64,000 nt of DNA, from NCBI GenBank assembly GCA_943788425.1, contig CALSQF010000001.1:248001-312000 (forward strand). The letters run 5' to 3'. The DNA comes from an uncultured Planktomarina sp. (GTDB lineage Bacteria; Pseudomonadota; Alphaproteobacteria; Rhodobacterales; Rhodobacteraceae). Positions 28,916 to 38,151 of the stretch are shown here, piece after piece. The notes below the pieces were generated by a model, which was given only the letters and a program-made list of their open reading frames with translations, did not search any database and was not told the DNA's origin. A program made the translations under genes and the position numbers. How positions within the stretch are numbered: position 1 is the first letter of the stretch; the number at the start of each line of letters is the position of its first letter.

Positions 28916-30873
28916 GGCAGTGCCACCCGGCCTGGGTCGCGAGCAGCGCCAGGTGCCAAGCGGTAGCGCCGATCAAACAAGCTCAAAAAGCCACCCAAAG
29001 CCATAATGATAGCCCCAGTCCAGATCCAATTGGCCAAGGGTTTTATAAAAATCCGTACGGCATAACCACCCTCAGCTTGCGCATCTCCAACAACCACATA
29101 AACGTCGCGCCATACTCCGCTATCAATACCTGCCTCCGTCGTTGGCATCTCTGCCACTGGATAGTATCGCCGCTCCGGATGCAGCATTGCGATAGGGTTG
29201 CCTTGCTTGGACAGGGCGACATCAGCCATCGTGGTCAGGTAATTCGGTCCGCGCCGATCCTCGACAGCCTCCAATGTGATGGTGAAGCCCGCAACCTCAG
29301 CAGATTGGCCAATCTCGAGAACGCGAATATCTTCAACCTGCCATGCGGTAATGCCAGCCACGCCAAAGATGGTGATGCCAAGCCCCGCGTGAGCTATTGC
29401 CTTGCCCCAATCGGCCAAAGGAAGCCGCAGCAACCGGCGCGCTTTGCCCGCGCCCCGTCCACAGCGTTGATAAAGCTCAATCGCCACGCCCATGACCAGC
29501 CAAACACCAAGGCCCAGCCCAACCGGACCTATCAAAGAGCGTCCGGTTTGCATGGCCCATGCCAGCCCAAAAATCGCTAAACATAAAAGTGCCACAGGCC
29601 AAAGCCGGGTGATATGCACCCTGCGCGCCCGCTTCCAAGGCAGGGTTGATCCAATCGGCAAGATCACCGCCAAACCCACCATAAAGGGTGTGAAGGCCAG
29701 ATCAAAAAACGGCGGACCAACGGAGAGCTTACGGTCCATTAATAATTCGGCCACCAAAGGCCAGACCGTGCCAACAAAAACCACAAAGCAGCTAATCGCC
29801 AATAGCAAATTATTGGCGATTAAAGCGCTTTCACGGCTGACCGGCGCGAAGATCCCCCGACTATCCATGGCCTTTGCGCGCAGAGCAAATAGCAGCAATG
29901 CCCCACCGAAAAACACGGCCAAAATCATCAAGATGAACACACCTCGCTCCGGATCATTGGCAAAAGCATGCACAGAAGTCAGAACGCCCGAACGCACAAT
30001 GAACGTGCCAATCAGTGAAAAGCCAAAGGCCAAGATTGCCAATAGAATCGTCCACGTCTTCAGCGTATCGCGTTTTTCAACCACAATGGCTGAATGAAGC
30101 AAGGCTGATGAAATCAGCCAAGGCATGAAACTTGCGTTCTCCACAGGATCCCAAAACCAAAATCCGCCCCAACCAAGCTCATAATAGGCCCACCAGCTGC
30201 CAAGACCTATGCCAATGGTCAGAAAAATCCACGCCGCCAAGGTCCAAGGCCGCACCCAACGTCCCCAAGCCGAATCCACCTTGCCTTCCAGCAGCGCCGC
30301 AATGGCAAAAGAGAAGGTGATCGAAAGGCCGACATATCCGAGATATAGAAACGGCGGGTGAAAGGCCAAACCGGGATCTTGCAGCAATGGATTTAGCCCC
30401 TGCCCGTTAAAGGGCGGAAAAGCCACCCGTGTGAATGGATTGGATGTCAGTAAGACAAAGGCCAGAAAGGCCGTGGTTATGGCGCTTTGCACGCCCAAAA
30501 CCCGCGCCAAAAGGCTTTGCGGAAGGCGGCGGCCAAAAATGGCGGCGCAAGCGGCAAAAAATGTTAAGATTAAAATCCAAAGCAGCAGTGAGCCTTCATG
30601 ATTGCCCCAAACCCCAGCGATTTTATAAATCATCGGCTTGAGCGTATGAGAGTTGAGCACCACTAACCGCAAGGAAAAATCCGATTTCACAAATGCGAGC
30701 GTGAGCACCCCGAACGCAAAAGCGACCAACAAAAATTGCAATGTGGCGAAAACAGAGGCCAACTGCATCCAGCTGCTGCGGCGCAATGTAGCCCCCAGAA
30801 GCGGAATGATTGTCCCAAGCACCGCAAAACCAAGCGCGATGTTCAGACTGAAATGAGCGAGTTCATTAAGCAT
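28912..30873 (-). CDS. ccmF: Cytochrome c-type biogenesis protein CcmF (heme lyase)
   Basis: Large inner-membrane protein that takes heme from CcmE and attaches it to apocytochrome c. About 653 residues with some 14-15 transmembrane helices, the tryptophan-rich heme-handling WWD region (ELGWGGFWFWDPVENASF, about residue 233), and conserved periplasmic histidines (FHPPFLYLGYVG). ATG 30873 (MLNELAHFSLN) is chosen over an upstream TTG at 30894. A 105-bp gap separates it from ccmE, longer than usual inside such an operon, with no supportable gene. Confidence 0.95.
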   Translation of the reverse strand: MLNELAHFSLNIALGFAVLGTIIPLLGATLRRSSWMQLASVFATLQFLLVAFAFGVLTLAFVKSDFSLRLVVLNSHTLKPMIYKIAGVWGNHEGSLLLWILILTFFAACAAIFGRRLPQSLLARVLGVQSAITTAFLAFVLLTSNPFTRVAFPPFNGQGLNPLLQDPGLAFHPPFLYLGYVGLSITFSFAIAALLEGKVDSAWGRWVRPWTLAAWIFLTIGIGLGSWWAYYELGWGGFWFWDPVENASFMPWLISSALLHSAIVVEKRDTLKTWTILLAILAFGFSLIGTFIVRSGVLTSVHAFANDPERGVFILMILAVFFGGALLLFALRAKAMDSRGIFAPVSRESALIANNLLLAISCFVVFVGTVWPLVAELLMDRKLSVGPPFFDLAFTPFMVGLAVILPIGSTLPWKRARRVHITRLWPVALLCLAIFGLAWAMQTGRSLIGPVGLGLGVWLVMGVAIELYQRCGRGAGKARRLLRLPLADWGKAIAHAGLGITIFGVAGITAWQVEDIRVLEIGQSAEVAGFTITLEAVEDRRGPNYLTTMADVALSKQGNPIAMLHPERRYYPVAEMPTTEAGIDSGVWRDVYVVVGDAQAEGGYAVRIFIKPLANWIWTGAIIMALGGFLSLFDRRYRLAPGAARDPGRVALP

Positions 30874-30978
30874 AGGTTTGGTATAGTGGCTCAAACGCGC
30901 TTGGCAAGAAACTCCGCTCCGATTTGACGGCGCAAATGGTCACAACCCCAGCGCCGAGCACCGTCAGCCAGCTTTGGA

Positions 30979-31431
30979 TCAAGACCCTTCGCCACCTTGA
31001 TAAACGCCTTGCTCTTTCAAAGCGTCGATGACCTCTTTGGGCATATAGGTTTCATCATGCTTTGCCAAAATTTCTGTGGCTTCAAATAGGCCATCTGCAA
31101 ACCTCCCCGTGGCGATGGTGCCCTGCCCCTCCTCAAAGAGATCCGGAGGCAGGTCGGTGCCAATATATTTCACGGCCACGGTGTTGGCGCCATCCGTTAT
31201 GTCGAAATAAAAATGCACACCCTCGCCTTTGCGAATGCTGCCTTGCGCAACCAAACCGCCTAGACGAAATACTTCCCCCGGCGCCGGGGCGGCTTCGGCC
31301 ACCTGTGTGGGCGAGCGAAACAGGTTGATCCCGTCGCGCAGTGCAAAGCCGATCAACCCGGTCGCGCCCACTAAACAGACCAGCGCCAGTACAATCACTT
31401 GGATGCGCCGTTGTTTCTTGAGGCCGCGCAT
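30979..31431 (-). CDS. ccmE: Cytochrome c maturation heme chaperone CcmE
   Basis: Periplasmic, membrane-anchored heme chaperone that carries heme covalently. 150 residues: N-terminal transmembrane anchor (10-32) and a beta-barrel OB-fold. The covalent heme histidine H125 and nearby Y129 are in AKHDETYMP. Its start overlaps the argC stop by one base (TAATG), so argC-ccmE-ccmF-ccmH are probably one transcript. Confidence 0.95.
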   Translation of the reverse strand: MRGLKKQRRIQVIVLALVCLVGATGLIGFALRDGINLFRSPTQVAEAAPAPGEVFRLGGLVAQGSIRKGEGVHFYFDITDGANTVAVKYIGTDLPPDLFEEGQGTIATGRFADGLFEATEILAKHDETYMPKEVIDALKEQGVYQGGEGS

Positions 31432-32459
31432 TATGGAAACACCGGTGGCATCATCAGAGCAGTTGTCTCGTCACACCCAAGCATGAGATTGGCGTTTTGC
31501 AGCGCTTGACCGGAGGAGCCTTTGGTCAAATTGTCCAAGGCAGCCAATACGACAACCCGACCAGAGATCCGATCTTCGACCACGCCTAAATGGCAAAAGT
31601 TAGATCCCCTGACATGACGCGTGCTGGGATGGGTGCCCATGGGCAGCAGCTGCACAAAAGGCTCAGCAGAATAGGCCGCCTCCAGGGCGCCATAAATTGC
31701 ATCCGCCCTGCCCTGCACATAGACCGTCGCCAATATACCGCGGTTGGTTGGCATCAAATGCGGTGTGAACTGCACAGACACTGGCCGGCCAGCCAATGCG
31801 GAAAATTCTTGATCAAATTCCGCCAAATGTCGATGCTGACCGCCCACCGCATAGGCATGAAAACCTTCAGAAAGCTCTGCATGCAGCAGATTTTCTTTCG
31901 CTGAACGTCCAGCGCCAGAGACCCCGGTTTTGAGGTCAATAATAATCTGATCGAGATCAATCACACCAGCCGCGATCAAAGGGCGCAATGCAAACTGTCC
32001 CGTTGCGGCATTACAGCCCGTACCTGCCACCAACCGCGCTTTAGAAATTTCAGCACGATAAAACTCTGTAAGCCCATATACGGCACTCTTTTGCAAATCT
32101 GGCGCGTCATGGGGCTTGCCATACCATTTGCTGTAGACATCAGAGTCATTGATGCGAAAATCTGCCGAGAGATCAACGACCTTCACATGAGCTGGCAGCT
32201 TGCGAATGACAGACTGCGATGTGGCATGCGGCAAAGCGCAAAACACCAAATTGGCATTGCTCATGTCAATCTCGTCGATTTTTTGCAGGAGTGGCAAAGA
32301 CAAATGCGACAGATGTGGAAAGACGTCACGCATCGCGAGGCCAGCCTTCCGATCCGCGGACAATGCAACAATCTCCATTTGCGGATGCAATGCAATCAGG
32401 CGCACAAGCTCCGCACCGGTGTAGCCGCTCGCGCCAAGAATGATAATCCGATGTGACAT
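31431..32459 (-). CDS. argC: N-acetyl-gamma-glutamyl-phosphate reductase
   Basis: Third step of arginine synthesis: NADPH reduction of N-acetylglutamyl phosphate. The 342 residues carry the Rossmann motif [14 protein letters not shown] (8-21), catalytic C149 in [11 protein letters not shown] and the conserved [11 protein letters not shown] region. Full length. First gene of the leftward argC-ccmEFH transcript. Confidence 0.96.
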   Translation of the reverse strand: MSHRIIILGASGYTGAELVRLIALHPQMEIVALSADRKAGLAMRDVFPHLSHLSLPLLQKIDEIDMSNANLVFCALPHATSQSVIRKLPAHVKVVDLSADFRINDSDVYSKWYGKPHDAPDLQKSAVYGLTEFYRAEISKARLVAGTGCNAATGQFALRPLIAAGVIDLDQIIIDLKTGVSGAGRSAKENLLHAELSEGFHAYAVGGQHRHLAEFDQEFSALAGRPVSVQFTPHLMPTNRGILATVYVQGRADAIYGALEAAYSAEPFVQLLPMGTHPSTRHVRGSNFCHLGVVEDRISGRVVVLAALDNLTKGSSGQALQNANLMLGCDETTALMMPPVFP

Positions 32460-32530
32460 TGCAAAATCCCCTGTTCTCCATCGGATATGGAACGAATGCC
32501 GGCGATTTTCAAGCCACCTTTGCGCCGCAC

Positions 32531-33343
32531 CTAGCCCGCTTCAAACTGCATCGGGCGTTTGAGAAACTGCGTGGCGCGTTGGGAGACTTTGACCGGATTC
32601 CCAGTTGTTAAAAATTTGCTGGCTGTGGCCGCGCCCAATTTGTCTTGATGGCGCTGCAAATAATCTTCTAAGCTTTGCGCAACCAAATCCGCCTGTGAGA
32701 AAATCTTAACCTCCGGCCCAAGCGCTTGTTGAAACGCATCATGCATCAAAGGGTAATGGGTGCATCCCAAAATGGCGGCTTGCGGATGTGGCATTTTGCG
32801 GTGCAGCGCGTCCACATGGCTTTGCACCAAAGCTTCGGCAAGAATGAAATCACCATCTTCAATAGCATCCACCACGCCGCCACAGGCCTGTGCTTCCACA
32901 TCCACCCCAATGGCGCGAAACGCCAATTCGCGCTGAAAGGCTCGGCTCGACACGGTGGCGGGCGTCGCAAAAAGTGCCACATGTTCCACCGCAACTTGGC
33001 GGGGCGGAGAGTTGTCGCCCCAGTGTCGCTCAGTCAGCGCTTCGATCATTGGCACGAAGACTCCGAGCACCCGTTTGTCGTCTGACACCCAATGTTCCTG
33101 CATCCGGCGCAATGCGGCAGCCGAGGCCGTGTTACAGGCCAAAATCACCAAATCACACCCGTGATCAAAGAGAATTTGCACCGATTGGGTCGTGCAACGG
33201 TAAATATCATCCACATCGCGCACGCCATAGGGCGCATGCTTATGATCGCCAAGATAGACTATATCCAAATCAGGCATCTGTTTGTGGATGGCGTCATAAA
33301 CCGTCAACCCACCCAAACCGCTATCAAAAATTCCGATTGCCAT
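32531..33343 (-). CDS. murI: Glutamate racemase
   Basis: Makes D-glutamate for peptidoglycan. About 270 residues starting [15 protein letters not shown] at ATG 33343 (TTG 33349 is the alternative). The two catalytic cysteines lie in [11 protein letters not shown] (about residue 70) and [10 protein letters not shown] (about 195); [11 protein letters not shown] is the substrate loop. Monocistronic. Confidence 0.95.
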   Translation of the reverse strand: MAIGIFDSGLGGLTVYDAIHKQMPDLDIVYLGDHKHAPYGVRDVDDIYRCTTQSVQILFDHGCDLVILACNTASAAALRRMQEHWVSDDKRVLGVFVPMIEALTERHWGDNSPPRQVAVEHVALFATPATVSSRAFQRELAFRAIGVDVEAQACGGVVDAIEDGDFILAEALVQSHVDALHRKMPHPQAAILGCTHYPLMHDAFQQALGPEVKIFSQADLVAQSLEDYLQRHQDKLGAATASKFLTTGNPVKVSQRATQFLKRPMQFEAG

Positions 33344-33433
33344 GCTCAAATTTTCCGTATCTCACCCACTGCACTGTCACAAGCATAGCTTAAGGCACCT
33401 GACTTGACCATTCCTATGCCTCAAAACAGCAGC

Positions 33434-36400
33434 TTAGGCGGCAGAACGCTCAGTGTCACGGCCCGCTGTCAGCTGATCGAGCAACTCCTTCCAGCGCCGC
33501 TGCATAGACTGCGCATTGGCCAGTTTGACTGGACCAAAACCGCGGATATTCTGCGGCAAACCTAAAAGTTCGCGCCAAATGTCCAGCTGAGCCGGCTCGT
33601 ATTCTAGCAGCATCCGCGCGACCAAGATCTCAAAATCTTTTATCAATTGCCGCTCCATGCGCCGCTCAGCACTGTATCCGAACGGATCGAATGGGGTTTC
33701 TCGCAAAAACTTTAGACGCGCCAACCCTCGGCTTACAGGGTCAAACCAAGCCCCAAAGCTGCGCTTTTGCGGCCGACCGTCCGGGCCTTTATGCGCCAAA
33801 AGCGGTGGAGCCAAATGATATGAAATTTCGTAATCTCCCTCAAATCGCTCTGCAACCTGTGTCTTGGTAGCCAGAAGCAAACGCGCAACTTCATATTCAT
33901 CTTTGTAACACAGCAGCTTGTGATAGGACTGCAAGGCCACTTCTAGCAATCCTGCCTCTACCCCCGCAAGTTTGCTCCGCATGGCCTCATAGCGCGGCAA
34001 ACGACCCGTACCATAGGCATGCAACCCCGCCAGTCGGGCTGCCTCTGGATCTTGAACCGGCGCTTCTGCTCGGGCAAATTTCATTTCTAAATCAGCATCA
34101 ACCATGGCCCAACGCCCCAGCGCGAAGGCCTGCTGATTCTGGGTTACTTTCACACCATTCAGCGCGATCGCCTCAAGCAAAGCCTCTTGAGTGAGCGGAA
34201 GCAATCCTTGCTGATAGGCCGCGCCAAGCAAAATCATATTGGCATAGACCGTGTCACCCAAAGCTGTTTCTGCCAAGAGGGTCGCATTGAATAGCCGCGC
34301 GCGCTCGTGCAATCTTGCAGTGAGCGCTAAGTGCAAATCAGCGCCCGGAATTGCAAAACCGGTATCGCGGGTGAATTCCCCTGTTATTATTTCGTGCCGA
34401 TTGACTACAGCGCCGCCTGTAGGTGCCATTAGGCCCAGAGTGTTGCCCTGGGCCGAGACAACAAGGTCACCGCCGATCAACGCATCGCATTCCCCTAAAG
34501 CCACGCGAATTGCGGAAATATCTTCCGGTGTCTCACCGATGCGGCAGTGAATATGCACCGCACCGCCCTTTTGAGCCAGACCAGCCATTTCCATGACCCC
34601 GGCCGCCTTGCCATCCAAATGCGCTGCCATCGCTAGAAGCGCACCGATGGTCACCACCCCAGTGCCGCCCACGCCAGTAACGACGATATTATGTGTGCCT
34701 TTAAGCGTGCAAAGCTCCGGAGCAGGCACCTCCGGAATCGACAACACCTGAGCCAGTGGACGGCGCAGCTGCCCGCCGCGCACGGTGGCAAAAGAGGGAC
34801 AAAACCCATTTATACAGCTGAAATCCTTGTTGCAGCTGGACTGATCGATCTGCCTTTTTCGCCCCAATGGGGTCTCGAGGGGCAGCAAAGAGACGCAATT
34901 GGATTGCACCCCACAATCACCGCAGCCTTCGCAGACATCTGGATTGATAAACAAGCGCTGATCTGGATCGGGAAAGGCCCCCCGTTTGCGTCGGCGCCGC
35001 TTCTCAGCCGCGCAGGTTTGCACATAGACAATAACGGAAACGCCAGACAATTGCCGAAAGCCCTCTTGCACTGCATTAAGCTGCGCACGCGGATGTATTT
35101 GAATGCCAGCTGGAAAATCTGCCGGAGAGATGTCTTCTTTTTCGTCATAAACCACAGCAAGGTTTTTCACCCCGATCCCGCGCATCTCTTGCACGATCCG
35201 CGCCGCATCCAATCCCCCATCATTGTTTTGTCCGCCTGTCATCGCTACGGCGTCGTTGAACAAAATTTTGTAAGTCATGGTCGTGCCAGCGGCGACCGCT
35301 GCGCGAATGGCTTGAATGCCTGAGTGGTTGTAGGTCCCATCGCCAATATTTTGGAACACATGTGACCGGGTGGAAAACAGCGACTCGCCGATCCAGTTGG
35401 CCCCCTCTCCGCCCATTTGTGTGAAACCCAAAGTCTGCCGATCCATCCATTGCACCATGTAGTGACAGCCAATACCGGAATAGGCGCGGCTGCCTTCGGG
35501 AATTTTGGTTGAGCTGCTGTGGGGGCACCCAGAGCAGAAATATGGCACGCGACTGGCCAAAGTGGGCCCGTTATTCGCAGTATGCGCCGCGTCAATTCGC
35601 TCCAAGGCACCTGTTAGGCGAGCCGAGCCGCAACCCTCAGTAATCAATATGTGACCTAATTTTTGTGCAATCACTATCGGATCGAGCGCGTAGCTATCGG
35701 CAAAGAGCAAGGCACCTTGCGCATCTTGCCCCCCAAACACCCGGCGGCTGCCTTTTTGGTTGAAGAGTGCCTCTTTGATCTGGCCCTCAATCAATTTGCG
35801 TTTCTCTTCCACAACAACAATGCAGTCCAAACCTTCCGCCCATTCGGCAAAAGATTGCATATCAAGTGGCCAGGTCATGGCGACTTTATAGGTTGTCACG
35901 CCGTGGCGCACGGCCGCCTGCTTATCAATGCCGAGCACCTGCATAGCATGGGCCAAATCGAGCCAATTTTTCCCAGCAGCGACAAAGCCAATTTTTGCGC
36001 CAGCCTGTCCCAATACCCGCTTATCCATGCGATTAGCGCGCGCATAGGCTTGTACTGCGCGACGCTTGTGGTGAATGATCCGCGCCTCTTGTTCCTGCGG
36101 CGTATCTATGAGGCGAATGTTCAAGCCACCATCGGGCATGTCGAACTCTGGCGTGACAAATTGCAACCGCTGAGGATCGCCATTGACCACAGAGGTCACT
36201 TCAATCGTGTCTTTGATGCATTTCAGCCCAGCCCAAACCCCGGCAAAGCGTGACAGGGCAAAGCCGAAGAGCCCGTAATCAATCACCTCCTGCACGCCCG
36301 CAGGCGACAGCACCGGCATGAAGCTGTCCATCATGGTCCATTCGGACTGGTGCAAAGTGGTCGAACTTTCTCCTGTGTGGTCATCCCCAAGTGCTGCCAC

Positions 36401-36817
36401 GACCCCGCCAAGGCGGGAGGTCCCAGCCATATTTGCATGGCGAAAGACATCACCGGAACGGTCCACGCCTGGCCCTTTGCCATACCAAAGTCCAAACACA
36501 CCCTGAAATTTGCCTTCACCGCGCAACTCGGCTTGCTGGCTGCCCCAAAGGGCCGTTGCCGCCAAATCCTCATTCAACCCTTCTTGAAAACGCACCTGCG
36601 CTTTTTCAAGCTCCGCCGATGCGCGCGTCATTTGAAAATCAACTGCGCCGAGCGGCGATCCGCGATAGCCCGTGACATAGCCCGCTGTGTTATGTCCCGC
36701 CGCTCGATCTCGCGCTGATTGCATCAACATCATCCGCACCAAAGCCTGGGTGCCGTTCAACAAGACTTGTTTTTTGGTCAAGTCATATCTGTCAGCGAGT
36801 GAAACATCGTGCTGCAT
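33434..36817 (-). CDS. Indolepyruvate ferredoxin oxidoreductase, fused alpha/beta subunits
   Basis: Thiamine-dependent 2-oxoacid:ferredoxin oxidoreductase that converts aryl pyruvates (from Trp, Phe, Tyr) to aryl-acyl-CoA. The 1127-residue chain joins the pyrimidine and TPP-binding domains (GYRGSPLG near the start; GDGTYNHSG in the pyrophosphate region), a ferredoxin-like 4Fe-4S segment (CEGCGDCGVQSNC then CNKDFSCINGFC) and the C-terminal gamma domain (GVGGTGVVTIG). ATG 36817 has a strong AGGAGG 9 nt upstream; TTG 36847 and ATG 36841 are weaker alternatives. Divergent from a LysR gene with a palindromic operator between. Such fusions are common in aerobic alphaproteobacteria. Confidence 0.9.
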   Translation of the reverse strand: MQHDVSLADRYDLTKKQVLLNGTQALVRMMLMQSARDRAAGHNTAGYVTGYRGSPLGAVDFQMTRASAELEKAQVRFQEGLNEDLAATALWGSQQAELRGEGKFQGVFGLWYGKGPGVDRSGDVFRHANMAGTSRLGGVVAALGDDHTGESSTTLHQSEWTMMDSFMPVLSPAGVQEVIDYGLFGFALSRFAGVWAGLKCIKDTIEVTSVVNGDPQRLQFVTPEFDMPDGGLNIRLIDTPQEQEARIIHHKRRAVQAYARANRMDKRVLGQAGAKIGFVAAGKNWLDLAHAMQVLGIDKQAAVRHGVTTYKVAMTWPLDMQSFAEWAEGLDCIVVVEEKRKLIEGQIKEALFNQKGSRRVFGGQDAQGALLFADSYALDPIVIAQKLGHILITEGCGSARLTGALERIDAAHTANNGPTLASRVPYFCSGCPHSSSTKIPEGSRAYSGIGCHYMVQWMDRQTLGFTQMGGEGANWIGESLFSTRSHVFQNIGDGTYNHSGIQAIRAAVAAGTTMTYKILFNDAVAMTGGQNNDGGLDAARIVQEMRGIGVKNLAVVYDEKEDISPADFPAGIQIHPRAQLNAVQEGFRQLSGVSVIVYVQTCAAEKRRRRKRGAFPDPDQRLFINPDVCEGCGDCGVQSNCVSLLPLETPLGRKRQIDQSSCNKDFSCINGFCPSFATVRGGQLRRPLAQVLSIPEVPAPELCTLKGTHNIVVTGVGGTGVVTIGALLAMAAHLDGKAAGVMEMAGLAQKGGAVHIHCRIGETPEDISAIRVALGECDALIGGDLVVSAQGNTLGLMAPTGGAVVNRHEIITGEFTRDTGFAIPGADLHLALTARLHERARLFNATLLAETALGDTVYANMILLGAAYQQGLLPLTQEALLEAIALNGVKVTQNQQAFALGRWAMVDADLEMKFARAEAPVQDPEAARLAGLHAYGTGRLPRYEAMRSKLAGVEAGLLEVALQSYHKLLCYKDEYEVARLLLATKTQVAERFEGDYEISYHLAPPLLAHKGPDGRPQKRSFGAWFDPVSRGLARLKFLRETPFDPFGYSAERRMERQLIKDFEILVARMLLEYEPAQLDIWRELLGLPQNIRGFGPVKLANAQSMQRRWKELLDQLTAGRDTERSAA

Positions 36818-36848
36818 GGTCTGCGGCCTCCTGGAATGCATAATCAAC

Positions 36849-36875
36849 TGTTAGGTCAAAAACTATGACCTAACA
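36849..36875. promoter_or_regulatory. Perfect inverted repeat between iorAB and LysR gene (candidate operator)
   Basis: TGTTAGGTCA (36849-36858), 7-bp spacer, TGACCTAACA (36866-36875): 10/10 arms. A third half-site TGACCTA lies at 36889-36895, 23 bp on. It sits 32 bp upstream of the oxidoreductase start and 71 bp from the LysR start, the usual place for a LysR-type operator controlling both genes. Confidence 0.75.
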
Positions 36876-36945
36876 ACGAAAATTTCCGTGACCTAGTCTC
36901 AATTTGCATGTTATGGCAACCGTAAGCGATCAGAGAGGTGGGCCA

Positions 36946-37854
36946 GTGGACTGGGATAAATTGCGAATCTTCCATGCGGTTGCTGATGCCGGGTCGCTGA
37001 CCCATGCAGGAGGGACTTTGCATCTTTCGCAATCAGCCGTGTCACGGCAAATCAGAGCGCTTGAGGAGTCGCTCGACGCGACATTGTTTCACCGACATGC
37101 ACGCGGGTTGATACTCACAGAGCAGGGTGAGCTGTTATTTGAAGCCACGCGCGCCATGAGCAAACGCCTTGATGCCGCTTCAGCGCGTATTCGCGACAGT
37201 GAAGATCAAGTATTTGGCGCACTTCGCGTCACCACAACCACTGGTTTCGGCACCCTTTGGCTAGCGCCCCGCTTACCGCAGCTCTATGAAAAATACCCGG
37301 ACCTCAATGTAGAGCTGATGCTTGAGGAAAGGGTATTGGACCTGCCGATGCGTGAGGCCGATGTCGCCATTCGCATGAAAGAGCCGAGCCAAGCAGATTT
37401 GATTCGAAAACGCCTGATGACGGTCGAAATGGGGCTTTACGCCAGTGAAGACTACCTCAAATCGCGCGGCACGCCGCAAGCTCTCGACGATATGGCCAAT
37501 CATCGGTTGATTTGCCAAAATCCGAACGCGCCTCAAGTGGCGGTCAGTGCCGCATTGGTGCAGAATTTGATGGGGTATAGCCCAAAATCCACTTTGACCG
37601 TCAACAATTACTTCGGTGTCTTGCAAGGCGTGATCAACAACCTTGGGATAGGAATTTTGCCCAATTACGTCACCCATGATTTTCCAGATCTGGTGCGTGT
37701 TTTGCCTGAGCTTGAGAACACAGCAGTCCCCGTTTTTCTTGCTTATCCAGAAGAATTGCGCCACTCGCGCCGCATCGCGGCCTTTCGTGACTTTGTCCAA
37801 GATGAGATCATCGCCCGCCGTCGGGAAGAACGCGGCCTTGAAATACAAAAATAG
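36946..37854 (+). CDS. LysR family transcriptional regulator
   Basis: A 302-residue LTTR. N-terminal winged helix (MDWDKLRIFHAVADAGSL...LSQSAVSRQIRALEE, 1-60), then an effector-binding domain with two periplasmic-binding-like lobes. GTG 36946 is chosen because AGAGAGGTG is 6-8 nt upstream and relatives begin MDWDKLRIF; ATG 36913 and TTG 36904 are in frame upstream. It probably regulates the divergent indolepyruvate oxidoreductase through the palindrome between them; the effector may be an aromatic amino acid or its keto-acid (inference). Confidence 0.88.
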   Translation: MDWDKLRIFHAVADAGSLTHAGGTLHLSQSAVSRQIRALEESLDATLFHRHARGLILTEQGELLFEATRAMSKRLDAASARIRDSEDQVFGALRVTTTTGFGTLWLAPRLPQLYEKYPDLNVELMLEERVLDLPMREADVAIRMKEPSQADLIRKRLMTVEMGLYASEDYLKSRGTPQALDDMANHRLICQNPNAPQVAVSAALVQNLMGYSPKSTLTVNNYFGVLQGVINNLGIGILPNYVTHDFPDLVRVLPELENTAVPVFLAYPEELRHSRRIAAFRDFVQDEIIARRREERGLEIQK

Positions 37855-37928
37855 CTATGCCCTGAGCGCATAGCGGCTTTGCGCTTACAGGCCTTGCAGG
37901 GATGCAATGGCGCTCCCAGATACACATT

Positions 37929-38005
37929 ATGAGATCGGTGCACATCGGCGCGTCTCATCACCTCCCTGTTGGACTTTCGCCGGGCCATGTGCCCGGCTTT
38001 TTTTT
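37929..38005 (+). ncRNA. Candidate small RNA upstream of purL
   Basis: Hairpin ATGAGA (37929-37934) with TCTCAT (37953-37958), then a single-stranded CACCTCCCTGTTGG stretch that could pair with Shine-Dalgarno sequences, then a strong intrinsic terminator. It begins 75 nt after the LysR stop and ends 147 nt before purL. CCUCC-containing small RNAs are known in alphaproteobacteria, but this could be the LysR 3' UTR. No expression data. Confidence 0.35.
37979..38005 (+). terminator. Intrinsic terminator between LysR gene and purL
   Basis: Perfect 7-bp stem GCCGGGC/GCCCGGC with loop CATGT, followed by eight T. Ends the LysR transcript or the candidate small RNA; it also insulates purL. Confidence 0.92.
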
Positions 38006-38052
38006 GCTTGGCCCGCATGGCGGTTGCGCTGCCAATTTGCCAATTCAGCCAT

Positions 38053-38068
38053 GCTTTTGCGCAAAAGC
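38053..38068. promoter_or_regulatory. Perfect 16-bp palindrome upstream of purL (distal)
   Basis: GCTTTTGCGCAAAAGC, self-complementary over all 16 bases, about 84 bp before the purL start codon. Shares GCAAA/TTTGC half-sites with the proximal palindrome, in inverted order. Regulator unknown. Confidence 0.5.
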
Positions 38069-38120
38069 GGCATTTAATAGCTATTCCAACCTTCCCTCTG
38101 CTCGTTAATTTTCGTAACAG

Positions 38121-38136
38121 GGTGCAAATTTGCACC
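38121..38136. promoter_or_regulatory. Perfect 16-bp palindrome upstream of purL (proximal)
   Basis: GGTGCAAATTTGCACC, self-complementary over 16 bases, directly before the purL Shine-Dalgarno sequence. Could be a repressor operator or an RNA hairpin near the ribosome site. It resembles the length of purine-repressor operators of enteric bacteria but not their sequence. Confidence 0.55.
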
Positions 38137-38151
38137 GTGGGGGATGACAAC

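Noticed and set aside
30874-30978. A small gene between ccmE and ccmF
   Set aside because: Frames are open for about 30 codons but have no start with a ribosome site and no recognisable sequence.
37969-38151. N-terminal extension of PurL from 37969
   Set aside because: It would run through the terminator, palindromes and non-homologous sequence; TTG 38152 has a good ribosome site and gives the normal length.
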